In this document: in pieces, positions 43,940-57,058 of the stretch
Layout of the letters: each line of letters begins with the position of its first letter
Numbering within the stretch: the first letter of the stretch is position 1
Assembly: GCA_004352715.1 (NCBI GenBank)
Contig: SCFE01000046.1
Coordinates: forward strand, 1,677,783 to 1,741,782
Length of the DNA stretch: 64,000 bases
Direction of reading: 5' to 3'
From: Hofstenia miamia
Taxonomy: Eukaryota; Xenacoelomorpha; Acoela
Made by a program: the position numbers and the translations under genes
Notes under the pieces: generated by a model
What the model saw: the letters and a program-made list of their open reading frames with translations, nothing else
Told to the model about the DNA's origin: nothing
Database searches by the model: none

Positions 43940-44640
43940 GGTGGTAAACTGAAAAGATTAATGGACCCTAGACGGTCATGGCACATAGATGCATATCTGC
44001 AATAACTTTGAAGATATAGTTAACAGGTTAGTTTATGTCACATTCGAAGCAATCCTTGATGCTGATGATCGTCGTCAGGCTCGTGGTATATTTGTTGCAA
44101 TCGCGAAAATTAATATCCTCTTTATTTCTCATTTTGTTTCAAATATTCTGACCTTAATAAATAGTACATCCAAAGTATGAAACTAATTTCATTACACTTG
44201 TCTGAAAGACATATTGAAAATGAATTTGAGCGCTGTTTTGAATAATAATAATTTGCAATTCTGAAGATCGATTTGCTCACTTTGTTGTAGAAGCCATTTT
44301 TAAAACCTGATTCATTAACACCTAAATTTGATTATGCCTGTTAAAGCCCTTAAGTAGAAAGAAGTCTTACTCGCAAATCACACAAAGATCTTAAAGCAGA
44401 ACGGTCAGTCTTTAAAGATCCTACATTGGAATTTATCAAAATGTTGCTATTGTTTTTTCAAAACATATGGCCAGTGCTGTGATACTGTTATGTGACTTTA
44501 TATGGTTGCCACTCTCATGGGTTTTTTAATGTGCATTACGAGAGTCCTTTCTCAGCATTATCAAGAATAGGAAAAGCCAATACGACGTAGGTCCTCTGCT
44601 TTTTGAGAAGCCTAGTTCGACATATTTTCCTTTGGAAAAG
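43940..44640 (+). pseudogene. hAT transposase remnant, middle and C-terminal parts
   Basis: In changing plus-strand frames: LKRLMDPRRSWHIDA, then the ORF 43989-44180 with NFEDIVNRLVYV, DDRRQARGIFVAI and FVSNILTLINSTSKV, then near 44540 ESPFSALSRIGKANTT. These match, in order, the L-x-x-L-x-x-T-R-W-x-x-R block, the helical insertion (F-x-x-I ... A-x-G-L ... F-W-x-x-I-L-x-x-x-N-x-x-S-K) and the C-terminal E-R-S-F-S-x-L-x-x-I-K of hAT transposases. It may be the continuation of the fragment at 41377, 2.4 kb upstream in the same orientation. Confidence 0.62.
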
Positions 44641-44659
44641 AACTTCTACGTCATGCTCA

Positions 44660-45470
44660 TTTTAATGATTTGGTGAAAGTTAGAAGAAAAAAGAACGGCA
44701 CCAACCGATTTTATAAATTTTTATTTCTTAATTTTTGATTATATCTCTCTACGTTTTTCAAGTTATAATTTTTTGTATAAAACTATCAGCATGAATTTAT
44801 CAGCAACTTAAAGTATCCCACCTTATAATGTGTTAGCTCCTCTTGAAGGTACAACCTTGCTACGATTTTAGTGGCTACTGCACGTCGATTATAGAAACAA
44901 ATATAATATAGGTAAGTTCGCGTAAACTCTTTGTGGTAATGATTGTCGATCGGTAGTATGTGGTATAAGATCACTGAAGTTTGAGACATAGGTTATTTAA
45001 ATAGGGTAATCTTATTGAAGATCATGTTTATAGTCAGATTATGATTTGTTTTTTCAATACTAGAAAAAATAAGGGTATTGAATTTAAGAATATTTCTAAC
45101 GTTAGCATTATGGAGTTTAATTTCATAATTCGATACGTTTATTAAATCAAGTACTTGCGATTGTTTACTTATTTAGAAAATAGTCTTTGATTGTCCACTT
45201 TGCGATAACTGGATATTTCAATAATGCAATCTCGTCTAAAGTTGAAGATTCAAGTGTTTTGGAAATACGCTTCGAAATTCCTCGGCAATTGGTTTGGTAA
45301 AGCGTTGCTCTCTTTAAAAACTAACTAGACGAAAATATCTGATTGAAGCGCTAATAAATTGCCTTAACATTATTGCAAAATTTGAGGAATGTTTTATCCA
45401 TGCATTGTATTATTCAATTCTAATCCTCTACTTGCTTTTCTAAATTTCCTCGTATTAGTTTCCGTGCTTT
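44660..45470. other. AT-rich noncoding stretch
   Basis: No supported gene or repeat. Confidence 0.5.
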
Positions 45471-45479
45471 ATCTTTAAT

Positions 45480-45634
45480 ATAAATTGCGCGCTCTGAGAT
45501 CTAGCGCTCGGAATTTTCCCTCGGTGTGAATCATGCGCAAATGACGTCACCTGCTCGGTTACTCAGCATACACTGTTTTTCTCTCTCTATGCACGCACTG
45601 TAAATTTAGCTTTTTCACTTCTCTTCTGCTCAAG
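45480..45634 (+). promoter_or_regulatory. Candidate promoter and noncoding first exon
   Basis: A local island of CpGs (GCGCGCTC, AGCGCTCGG, CCCTCGG, ATGCGCAA) is followed by a full CRE (TGACGTCA, 45542-45549), a pyrimidine-rich stretch (TTTTTCTCTCTCT) and a consensus 5' splice donor CAAG|GTGAGA with GT at 45635. This is how a plus-strand promoter with a short untranslated first exon would look. The nearest coding exon downstream on this strand is the THAP exon at 49200. No transcript evidence is available. Confidence 0.4.
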
Positions 45635-45639
45635 GTGAG

Positions 45640-48600
45640 ATTATCTAAACATTTGTATTATCTCTTAATTGCTGTTCTTTTTTCATTGTAAAAATCAGAA
45701 AAAATTAAAAACCATAAAAATTTTTGAACTGGACTCTATTCCGTCAATTATGACATTTTGCGTTGATCTAAATTGAAATGCAAATGAATAGCCTGAATCT
45801 GTATTTGTGAGATGTAAACAAATTAAGGCCTTATTAATTCACTGCAATTATGATATAATAAAAATAAATAAGTACAGGATTGGGTGCCACAAAAAGTTTA
45901 GGAATTGAAATGAAATGATTGGTTGATTTTCATATCCTTCACAATTATATATCTTCTAAATTAAAAATTTAGATTTTTTGATAGACATTAATCTACATGA
46001 TTTAGGTAGATTAGATAAATACAAGTTTGACAAAATATCATTCAATGCATCTTTAATGAGTCGATTTTATTCTGTATAAATATTATGTGTATCAGAAGAC
46101 CTTGGATTATGATCAAATATAGCTTGGTTTAAGTTTTCAAATGTAGATTATGTATCAGCCTAAGGAACAGGAGTGGCGAGAGGGCTGAAGCCCCTTCAAT
46201 AATTGTCCCATGTGGCACTTATATTTGAATTAAATCTTTCTAAATTTAAAAATTTTTAGTTTGTTTAAGAAGGACCTCAGTTCAGCTCCTCCAATTATAA
46301 TATTGTTCCTTAGCTCCTGTAATATATCAGATCATATAATCATATTAAGATTTGTAATTATATATATATAATTATGATTACAAAATGAGAGAAGATTCTC
46401 GGTTGCGTGTGTGTGAAAAGTAATTAGGCCTACAATGAACTGTAAATGTGTAGTTACATATATAACAGATTGCATTGCATGATGAACAAGATAACACATA
46501 GTTATAAAAGGCATGAAATTAAAATTTGCTTTCTTTTGATAAAAACATTAAGTGGTTCAACTTATAATTAATACATAAACACTTCCTCCTTAAATGAAAG
46601 AGAGTGATTAGGCTACGTTGCTGCATATCTTCCACATGATTGTACGATATTAAACGATGAAAATTCGCTTTCTCAATTAAATAGCTTAGGAAAATTCATT
46701 GCTATCCAAATCACATGCGCAACTTATACAACCTCAAATAGTCCTCAAACGGAGCCGAAAATTCAAGCCCGGCTCTGGAAGAATACGTTCGGCCCAACCC
46801 TTTCAAGTTAATGCAATTCGGTCCATTTCTATAGTACTTACTAAAAAATATTTCTCCAATTTTTGTTTACTGCACTAAAATTTCGAATATAATCTACACA
46901 CTGAAATTGAAGATTCTAAGCTTAGAAAAATATATGATACTAATATAAAGCCTCAAAATGTAAATTTTATATTTCAACATATTGTTTCTAAATTATATAG
47001 CATTCGTTGATTTTACGTTGATTTTTATGCATCTTTTTCAATACTCGACCCTAGCCATGGCTCCCAAGCAGTGCGCAGCCCATGTCCATTTCTGACAGAA
47101 TCCTTATTATAATTGGCACCCAATCCACAGATATACATGCATTGAAGTTTTGTCAGTCGAATAATTTTTTGTTTCGTTGAAGCTAAGAACAATATTCAAA
47201 GAGACCTGAAAAGTAACTCAACATACAAAACTGACAAATTACATACTTTTGTTATGCAAAGAAATCCTTGTGGTGCATATAATAGTTAAAATTTTAACTG
47301 CATAATGTCCACACGTTTCAATTTTTCTACCTACACATTTTATTTGATCTGATGCCCTGTACACACATCTAACCAGCCAAACAGCCGTGTGGGTCTACAC
47401 GCAACCCATGTTAAATCTTGGTTATGTTAGGTCATAGAAAATACGAATATATTTTTAGGATTGGATAAACCTATATAGAACAAATTTATAAAGTAAGGGT
47501 TGAGACACTCTGCTTGATAAATTAATTCTTTAAGAATTTCAATTATACAATTGTTGTTTAGCACCAGGATATACTTGCCAAGGGTCACCCTATTAATTCT
47601 CTCCATAAATATACAGCACAAAAATATAGGAGTGTCCCCAATGTTGATCGAATTTTCATTGATGCTGTCAATCTGAACTTCTATTTCGAGGAACCATGAG
47701 AAGAGAAGTGAATGATGTCATTATGTCATTATGTCACATGAGGAAATGACATCATATTGGTTAAGACCATGGCCCACTTCTGTGGTCCATGGTTGAGATT
47801 TGTGTGAATAGCTTTACAATACTGACAATTTTTCCATTGAGAATATTAACGAAATATAAACATTCATTGACGGCTTTGTTGTGGTATCAAAGAAAATGAA
47901 ATTTGCTTAAGATACTTGTTTTTTGTTTGACGCACTTTGATGTTTGTTTTTTCTTTTACTTTAATCAAAGTACATTTATGTTCTGCTTTTTTTACGCAAA
48001 CACATAGCAGAAGGATTTCTGCAGTGGAGTGAAATGTGAAATTTGAGTACTTCCTAAGAACGCTATTAATTTGTAAGGCTTCAAAGATGGCGATTATGCG
48101 AAATTCGAAAATTAGGCTATGAAAAGTGCAAATTTGCTATGTCGTTTGAGCACAGCTTTAAGGTTGAACTATGTTTGGTTTTAGTTCTGATATATGTAAG
48201 TTGGGTAAGATAAGAAGCTTCATCCATTTCCACCCGGTGATGGAAATTCTCTCAAAACGTTTACCGAGCCAGAGAAGGATGGGAAATGTGTCAGCCAGGG
48301 TAAAAAAGTAGACGGAATTGTCGGGTTGCGGGTTACTCTTAAACGGTTCGGTTTATGTCTTGGTTCATTTTATTTATAATTGTTAGAATAGAAGAACACT
48401 AGCAGGTCTAAGCAACAATTTAAGTCTAATATTTGAATCTTTGAAATTATTAAGGATTTCAATTATTTTTGTAGTTTTTTATTGATTTCGTATTGTTTTT
48501 ATTGATGTTTATATCTTAAGACATTTATTGCGTGTAATAATCTTTCCTTGATTATGTTGAGTCACGTGTCGGTGTTCAGGTCGTGGGTCATTGCTAGGTG

Positions 48601-49190
48601 GGCTGGGTTTGGTTGCGGTTAATTGATTGACGGCCCGGGTTGCCAGTAGAAAAAGTTACCCTTACCCCATCCTGGTTTTGCATACCGATAAACTTGCTAC
48701 GTTATCAACATTGATCAATTTAAATTCGTGTTTACTTTTTTTTATAAATGGCCCTAACTTCCTATGAGTCCTTAAAGAAACGATTTGTTAGCCGAATCCG
48801 GCCCGAATTTAGGTCGTGCACAATCGGGTACCTGATGTCCATCATGGTTTCAACCTCTGTTATCAACATTTTCTAAAGGAAGGTCCTATGTTTAGGAGTA
48901 GCCAATGGCCACTGATAAAAAATGCTACATCACAAGTTTCTGTGGAAGTTGAGATTTAACAAATTTGAAAATGTTGTTGTTAACGGTTTAGGTAAACTCG
49001 AAATATTATTGGAAAAATGTTAAATTGTATCAGAAAATGTGACAACTTAGGATAGCTAGCTCAATATTATTATAAATATTAAACAAAAAAGCATATATTT
49101 TAATTCAAAAATTGCGAATATTCATGTTAATTCTTAAAAAGTATGATAAGATGAATTTAAGTTTAATACAAAGTATTGAAATAAACTATT
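45640..49190. other. Noncoding stretch, possible intron
   Basis: No coding match. If the candidate promoter at 45480 belongs to the THAP gene at 49200, this is its first intron. A near-palindrome (ACCATGGCCCAC ... GTGGTCCATGGT, about 47767-47794) is present. Confidence 0.4.
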
Positions 49191-49199
49191 TCGCAGCGA

Positions 49200-49508
49200 A
49201 TGCTGAACAAAAAGAAGTACTGCTTTGTTCCGCTCTGCTCAAATACTCGTGTAAACTCTCCCAATATCGAATTCATAACAGTTCCGCGTAACCTCAAGCT
49301 TCGGAAAAAGTGGTTCAAGGCCGCTGGTCGTTCTGACTATCAGAGCCCGCCATTCTATTGCATGTACTGCTGCTCTGAGCACTTTGATTTCAAGGAAGAT
49401 CTCGATAACTACCTTCGTCACTCACTCATGAAGGATTGTCGATTAGTTCTCAAGAGCGGTGTTCTACCTCATAAATTTGATTGCCAAAAACGCAGTGCTG
49501 ATAATCAG
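49200..49508 (+). CDS. THAP zinc-finger exon, copy 1
   Basis: An ATG opens a 103-codon exon ending AATCAG|GTATGA (donor GT at 49509). The product starts with a THAP domain, a C2CH zinc-coordinating DNA-binding module: C-x4-C (YCFVPLC), about 44 residues with the conserved Trp (KKWFKAAGR), C-x2-H (CCSEHF), and a closing VLPHKF in place of the usual A-V-P-x-I-F. All four zinc ligands are present and no stop occurs, so the exon appears functional. THAP proteins are sequence-specific DNA binders, either host regulators or P-element-type transposases. I found no downstream exon, so which kind this is remains open. It may use the candidate promoter at 45.5 kb. Confidence 0.85.
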
Positions 49509-49595
49509 GTATGAAATTTAATAAATCAACCGTCCATATTTTGATAATTTTAAGGATTTTCTTGACAGAATCAAACACGTTTAATGTTTGCATTG

Positions 49596-49600
<5 letters not shown>

Positions 49601-49639
<39 letters not shown>
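49601..49639. repeat. (TA)n microsatellite
   Basis: Uninterrupted TA run in the presumed intron after THAP copy 1. Confidence 0.95.
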
Positions 49640-49641
<2 letters not shown>

Positions 49642-49644
49642 CTC

Positions 49645-51975
49645 GGTATTTTCAGATAATTTCCTTTATTAGCAATGTGATTTTCTGATATTTATTGATA
49701 ATATAGAATTTTTCAGCTATCTACATCTACATCGCTATGTTAATTACTATTATTTATGTTATGTGTGCATAATGACGCATAGCCAGTCCTAACTAGGAAA
49801 AACATCGCTAAGCACAATTCAAATTGTCCAAAGAACCTAATCAAAGGACCTAAAACGGTTACAAATGCTCTTGTTAGTGTCAGTGTACAATTTATGAGAA
49901 TATCAACATATTTCCCATAAAATTTGTATAATAAATTTTTAGAAACCTAGAACATCATTCACGATTATATTTTCAGCATTTTTTGTATAATGTATCTTAA
50001 TTTACGTTTAAAATTCATGGAGACATTATTAAATGACAATTTAAACAAAAACTAAACAATGACATTTTGCTTATTAAATGCTTACAGATGTGGTTCAGCG
50101 ATTTCTTTCTCTTATATGAGACATTTTCAACCGAACATTCCACGCAGACTTGCCAACGAGCCGAAATTTTGATTTGGATTTTTTTGCCTCGGCTCGGCTC
50201 GCCAAACAGAACTTTTCAATGGGCTTGTTTTTCCTGGCTAAGTTCTATAAAAGTTTTGTGCTCCTTCAGGATTTTTTGCATTTAATAGAAATGTAAAGAC
50301 TATAGGGAAGACAAAAATCATATATTTAATTAAACATTAAGAATATTTTGTAGTGTCCGATTAATAGCGTCCACATTTTGGAGGCTAAGCTGTATTTTGC
50401 TTTAAAATGGAAAAAAGAGCAATAAATTAACTATGTTTAAACAAGAGGCGTTTTGGGTTCGTGTTATATCAATTGCAGTGCTCCAGCTCGGCTCTTGACA
50501 AGTCTGATTTCACGGTACTTTCAATTTATTTTCCATTCATTACTTCAAAAATTTTAGTAGAATTAATTTACACTTTTCTCATTGTAAAAATGTATTAGTG
50601 AATCTAAGCTTCTGAAAATTGGCATACAAAATTGAAAAACGAAAATTTCAAATACATAATTTTAGTTGCAAAATTTTTTCCGATATACAAATTTTGACCG
50701 CATTAATATCTTTCACAGCTTAAGCATAGGGCGGAATGTGGATCAATGCAATGGACTCCACTTATGCAATTTCATATGGTAATTAAAGATCGTTCATAAA
50801 ATTTATTTCGCTTGAATATGGTAGCATTGAATTGCCATCAGAGATGAAAATGAGCCGGGCTTGGGCTGAGGAATTAGAAAAAATAGGCTTACGTTTAAAC
50901 AAACTGACTGTTGCATAACAATGCATGCAAATCAACCAAGTGAATGCAATATAATGTATTTAAACAATGTCTTGAAAACTAAATGAAATTTTGCATTAGG
51001 CTAATATAGACTCCTACTCTTTTAAAACTTAATTTAAGTTTTCTAGTTTCACTCTATACATTTTATTATAGGTTTCTAAGATACCCATCACCCCAACCAT
51101 TTTTGGTCGATCAAACCGAAAAATTAGTTGACAATGATGTTAAAACAACACTAAATGTGCAAAGTAGGTTTGGGTCTAAATTTTCGGGCCATGTCCATCT
51201 GTGAGCGGCGCCGTCTTGACATTTTGAATTTCCCCGAAAAATAGTTTCCATTGATTGCATTCTCAAGCGTTTGTAAAGCTTTACAAGTGACTTTTATCAT
51301 TCATGCATATTAAATGATTTTTTGTAAAATATTTCTGCTCTGCTTGCTTCAACCCAACCCCTCCTCTCTTTGAAATGCCATCTTATTTTGTTATCTATAA
51401 AATTTATGGTTAGCACTCAATAGCTACTTAACTAAATTATCAACTTAGTTAAAATAAAATGCATAAATAAATATATATGTAAATCAGAGACGTATATTGA
51501 TTTTCATTACCGAAATGTATGTTGTTGACAAATTGTTGTTGCAGACGCATTAACATGTAAACTTAAAAAAGCTTCATACAATTTTAAACTGTACAATTAA
51601 AGTGCTTTTACATTACAGGTTGTTGAAAATGAAACCTGCATTATATGAAAAGATGTTGACAATTCAATTGCGTTTCAAGTAATTTTGAAATAATGGAATT
51701 GTCATAAACCGTTGATTGATATACTTTAAAATAATCTCAGTAATAATTCGAAATTCGTCTGAGCACATAATTTATTATTCTATGAATAAAGCATTGAGGA
51801 ACGTTTTGCTAGTAGCGGAAGCAATAATGCAACTCAGCGGTGAAATTCGAATGGGCTTATTAATGCGAGATGTTTATTTCTCTCGCTAGATGGTTAATAA
51901 ACACATGTTTCGAAGGAATTATTACAGACTGCACGCTTTGAGAAGTTGCAGTTTTTGTGTGAAACCCAACTTTTA
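49645..51975. other. Noncoding stretch, possible intron of THAP copy 1
   Basis: No further exon could be recognised. Repeated short GC-richer phrases (GAGCCGAAAT, GGCTCGGCTCG, AGCTCGGCTCT near 50160-50500) may be part of a nonautonomous element without clear ends. Confidence 0.4.
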
Positions 51976-51981
51976 AATCGA

Positions 51982-52288
51982 ATGGGACGTAAATGCAGTG
52001 TAGCCCATTGCAAAACGAACTACAAATCCCAAGCGCAAAGTGCGACAATCAGTGTTTTTGGATTTCCATCCGAACCCAAAGAACGAAGTATATGGATAGA
52101 TAGTCTACCAAATTCATTGACGAAACCTCCTACCGTTAACATGGGGATTTGCAGAAGGCATTGGCCAGAAGATGTCAATTTCAAACTTAGAAATCGACAT
52201 TTGGTGCCTGCCGAACCGCCTAGCATTTTCGATGACTTTCCGCAATCAATCGCGAATTCATCGCCAAACCCGAAAAATTGCCAGGCAT
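51982..52288 (+). CDS. THAP zinc-finger exon, copy 2
   Basis: The exon begins MGRKCSVAHCKTNY (C-x4-C), continues through VFGFPSEPKERSIWIDSLPN with the conserved Pro and Trp, reaches ICRRHW (C-x2-H) 46 residues after the second Cys, and closes with VPAEPPSIFDDFP. The start is chosen because MGRKC is the standard THAP opening. The right border is probably at GTATAA (GT at 52289), or slightly earlier after CCAG with a GC donor; beyond that the frame becomes AT-rich and nonsensical. All zinc ligands are intact. It differs clearly in sequence from copy 1 but closely resembles copy 3 at 63642. Confidence 0.87.
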
Positions 52289-52698
52289 GTATAATATTTG
52301 CAGTCGTTACTTTTTCTGAAAACAAAATTTACCTAAATTTATTTCTATTTTTATGACATGCCGTAAATAAGCTTACAATTAAATCATTATTAAAGCCTCC
52401 TTTGCGTATTATAAACTGATTAAAATAGAATTGTACAAGTAACTGTCTAAATTCCAAGTGATTGCCGGATCGAATATTTTAAATTGCCGCTAGTCGTACA
52501 TTTTGGTTGGTCTCTTAAAAGTGAGTTAAATCAATTGGTGGCATGATCCAGATTTTTAAGTTATAGTCCAATCTGAGCGGCCCCTTATTTCTTAATTCCA
52601 TTTTTGTGCTTGAAGTATATTTTGGCAAACTAATAAGTAGATATTGATGTGAAATTAGCAAGTAATCTGTCAATTAGCATTCATATGATATACTAGTT

Positions 52699-52753
<55 letters not shown>
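52699..52753. repeat. (TA)n microsatellite
   Basis: Long TA run of about 55 bases, continuing as an imperfect TA/CA repeat to about 52768. Confidence 0.95.
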
Positions 52754-52766
<13 letters not shown>

Positions 52767-52769
52767 CAT

Positions 52770-54723
52770 TTTCTGAAGGTTCTGAGTCCATTTATATTGT
52801 TATTTACTTTTAGCAGGTATAGTATAGAAACTAAATAACTGATAACAAAATCTACATGAATTTTAAACTCGCAATTCCAAAATAAACTATACTGGTGCTA
52901 AAAATCAAAGTGCCACATTAACCATTGCAAAAGTAATTTATCAACAGTGGTGTTAATACTTTTGTACAAAATCATATACATTAAAAATGTGCTATTTGTT
53001 AATGACGCTTGATAGCAATTCAATTTCACTTCTCGCATACATGTGTATTGATTAAAGCGTTTATCTTTGTTGAGATTAGCAAAAATTGTAATTCAAAGGT
53101 CTTATTCAACACATGGATTACAATCCATGTAGTTTCATTTGATAATAGAGTTCATATGTTTACAATCGACTCAATTCTATGGAAACTTTACCAGCTGTGT
53201 TGTAGTTTATTTGTATTGAATACGGGTTATTTTCAAATTTCATTGTCAGAGTTTATAGACAATTCCTCATCAATAATGAACCATTAATTTTACAAAAATA
53301 ATAACTGTTTGAATGGAATCTAATTTAAGCGAATGAGGTGACACAAAACAAACGATAGTCACATTGTACTTTTCTGTAAAGATCGAAACCTGTAACTAGA
53401 TCATGTAAAGAAACCGGGAATGGCGTAATTAGTATGTGAACCCTGTCCCTTCACTTAATAAATGGTTCAATCGAAGATTAATAGCGTTTTGTAAAATGCG
53501 AAAACTTTAATGTCTGAGCACAACCGTACTTTATCCAGGGAGTTTAATCTTAATTATATTCAACAACAACCTTGATTGATTAATATTTCTTATTCCTTCT
53601 GTAATAAATACGCATTTTTTTTCATTTTTGGGTGATTTCTGCTAACTGAATTTCAAAGAAGGCTTAAACTTCAGTGTATGGATATACTTAATCAGTTTAG
53701 TCATTTATAAAAATGGCAGAATATCTTATATATATATATATGTGTATTTCCTGCTTTTTGCTATGGAAAATGCAAGAACGTTACATTTGGCGGGAAACCG
53801 TCCGAAATTTCTAAGGCCTTTAGCTGGAATCGGTTTTTTTTTGAAAGTACCTATTTTTGCTATTACTCTCACAGTATTCACTCAAACTTCAATTATTTAG
53901 AATCGAGGTGCGCAGTATAAAGAGATACGACCCAAAAAAATCCAAGGATCTATGTTTGGAAACGCGGTCATGTGGAAGATTTTAATTTATATTTAACGGG
54001 AGATTTAAATTTTTATCTTAATGCTTACGGGTCATGTTTAATTAATAAAGAAGTCCGCAAAGAACTTATCTCAATAAAGTAACTTTTGTCATAACCCAGC
54101 TATTAAGTTACACTAATGCCATAAGTTCCTCAAATAATTTTAATAATTTCAGAAGTTTTTCATGCTGATTTTCATTTAATTCTGTTTTGTCGATTTTAAT
54201 GCAAATCAACATTTTTGCAAGAAATAGAATGAGATTAGATTAATAAATTTAATAAATAGGCATATGTGCAAATAGAAGAATATTTCACATGAGATATTTT
54301 CAGTCATAAAAAGTGCTGAAGTTGAAGAATGGAGTTTAGTTGCAATTTTGCTTCATATAAAATTATTATGATAGTTTTTATTTTATATTTTAATCATTGA
54401 GAGATGTTACAACCTTATCTGGAAAATAAATTTATAACGATGCAATACATTCGAATGTTAGTGAAAACAAGCGTGATGTGCTGCAGATTCATAAAGATGA
54501 AATTTAAGACGTCCTCCTGTAAAGTACCATACTTAGGCATCACCTTGAATCAAAATCTTCGGTGAATGATAAATTCAGTAGTTTTATTTGTCCTGCCTTT
54601 CAGAAGATATAGTAATGTGGATCTTTAAGACCTATTTCTTTCCTGTCTTACTTTAGCATGTAAATTTGGTCAGAGACTTTCTTTAAATTGCTGTGTAAAT
54701 CTATTTGGCTGATTACCACAAAA
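52770..54723. other. AT-rich noncoding stretch
   Basis: No recognised exon or repeat. The ORF at 53009-53287 has no family signature. Confidence 0.45.
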
Positions 54724-54731
54724 CCTCGGAT

Positions 54732-55256
54732 CAGAGATGAGTGCGGTGCGACAATACCGCGGTAGGCCACGGTGCGGTATACCGCGGTAGCGATTTACGC
54801 AATTGCGGTGGTTAGCGGTAAAATTAAAATAACTTACGGCGGCATAAAATTTATACAGATAACGTGTTTGGTCTTAAGATTTAAAATCTCTAAGTATTTT
54901 TCAAAAAACTGTTTCTGAAGCAAAAACTAAGAGAGTTCACATACAAAAAATTTACAGTAATTTATACAAATTTCATTGAAAATTTGATACTACCCTAATA
55001 AAATTGAATGAAATCACAAAATACCTAAGAAATTGTCTCTAAACTTTTCTACAAATGATCCATAATCCTAAAAAATAATTCAGAAATATGAATATTTTCT
55101 TTCCAAGATAAAATAGCCATTGTTACGTTATACCTTGGTAAAATTGCATCTATTGCGGTGAATTGCGGTAAAAAATCTGACATTGCGGTGGTTACCGGTG
55201 AAGTTTTTTTCTGCGGTGACAATAATTTTAAAAAAACTGAACCGCGCTCATCTCTA
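54732..55256. mobile_element. hAT-type MITE (525 bp)
   Basis: It has terminal inverted repeats CAGAGATGAGTGCGGT at the left and ACCGCGCTCATCTCTA at the right, differing at two positions. Outside them lie CCTCGGAT (54724-54731) and CCTCGAAT (55257-55264), an 8-bp target duplication with one mismatch, which is the hAT length. The subterminal regions carry many GCGGT/ACCGC copies, including the phrase ATTGCGGTGGTTA twice (about 54798-54813 and 55182-55195), as expected of transposase-binding sites. The centre is AT-rich and noncoding, so the element depends on an outside transposase. Confidence 0.85.
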
Positions 55257-55269
55257 CCTCGAATATTCT

Positions 55270-57055
55270 AAATCACGATTAACCTGCACAAGAACAGAAT
55301 TATATAGGACCACATTTGTACCAAGGGCAATCAGTATTAATCAAGGCAAAATTCTTACTTTACTGTAATTATATATATTTTATACTTTATTCCGGCATTC
55401 TTATTTGGATTTTTCTTAAAAGAATTTTACAGAATTTTGTCTATTTTTTAGCATTTCTCATTCCGAGATTTATAGTTCGTTGATCCATTCGATTGATTTT
55501 TAAATTCAACTAAACTGAACGTCTGACAATATAAGTAATCATTGCTTTTACACGTTCTAATTGCCAGATGTAGCTTCGTGTGCTGCCGCTAGAGGCGCAC
55601 TGCATTATTTTACATTTGTGGAAAGGTAAATATTCTTATTATGTATTAAGTTTTCTTGCATAACGCATTCCTTGAAACTTAAATTCAATACAATCAAATG
55701 CGAAATCGCTGTTCTTTATTACTTCTTGTAACACTGATCTTCGAAAAATTATCGTTTAAACATTACAAGTTCTAAAATTAAGCAGAATTTGCATGCCAAT
55801 TTAAATTCACATTCGCACGTTCGCTTTTGACATGCTTCTGGACTTTTTGGTGATCATAGCAACTTGACTAATACATTTTTTTATTCATCCAGATTATGGC
55901 TAATTTAACAAAAGATTGACTTCGAGAAGTATATACAGTGTGTGACTCTCTAGCACGCTTGAGTGTTAAATAAACTTTTTTACTGCAAAGTTTTTTTAGA
56001 TGATAATAATGTAGGATTTGCTCCCTTATTAAACTTTGATCGTTACTCAAAACTTTTTGCTTTCTTTTAATCAGACTGGTGAATTTTCCTAATTGAGGGC
56101 GAAATCCCTAAATTTTCTAAATTTTCTAAATGCATATGCTGATTTTATGTGTGTTTCTCAATTGGCAGTAAAATCTTCCCAATTTTTTCTAAAAATTATT
56201 GTTAGCGTGAAAAAAGGAAATGAATTTAATAAATTCCATCATTTCCAACTGTTAAAAATAATATTCAATTTATTTTAAAAATTACCTAAATTTTGAGATT
56301 GATGGCATCATAAAAAATACTTGTGCCCCACATTTCTGAACATTCTAAGTTGATAATGCTGATGTGAAGAAAATATGTTCCAAAGTTTAGTTTTAATATA
56401 ATATAATATAATCCAAAGTTAGATGGGTGGGCGAGGAAATGTTCTGAGGAACGCAAAAAACGACAAGTCCAATATAGAGTTCCGCACAGAGTTATAACCT
56501 GGGTATGAAATTTCTGCTCAATGGACTTAGAATTCTTCACGAATGTATTAATAAATATACCTTCTTTCTGTTGTATAACAATATTATATCAACTAATTTA
56601 TTTCAAAAAGTAAATCCACGACTACAAGAATTGCAATTATCTCACAAATTGCTTTAATAATAGCAAGTGCCCGCTTCGATGCGGGTCTGAATTTCACCAA
56701 AATCAATGGCCAGGGCTAGCTTGGAATCACGGCCCGGTTACAACTTTAGTTTAGCAGGAAAAAATATTTTTGTAATAATAAGATCAAAGCACGCAACTCG
56801 CAAAACTGCGTGAGGTGAACTATGATTCCCACGCATTGTTACATAAATATGACAACACATTTAAAATAAATTAACATATTCTGTTGTAAAGAGGTATCCA
56901 GTTGAATCATATCTTGGAAAAGCTTTTGTTAGCATTTCAGCAAACTGAACTGTTGGAATCAAAGAAGCTTTCGATATCTGTCGGTGATTAACAATTTTTG
57001 AGATAAGTCACATCGATGCGAAAACTAATTTCATAGATAACAACGATACTATTAG
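55270..57055. other. AT-rich noncoding stretch
   Basis: No supported gene. A 54-bp segment at 56823-56876 has a diverged copy at 61184-61235. Confidence 0.45.
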
Positions 57056-57058
57056 CGA

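Noticed and set aside
51805-51860. Sequence AGCGGTGAAATTCGAATGGG resembling a piece of 18S rRNA
   Set aside because: The similarity covers only about a dozen bases and the neighbouring sequence is unrelated to rRNA.
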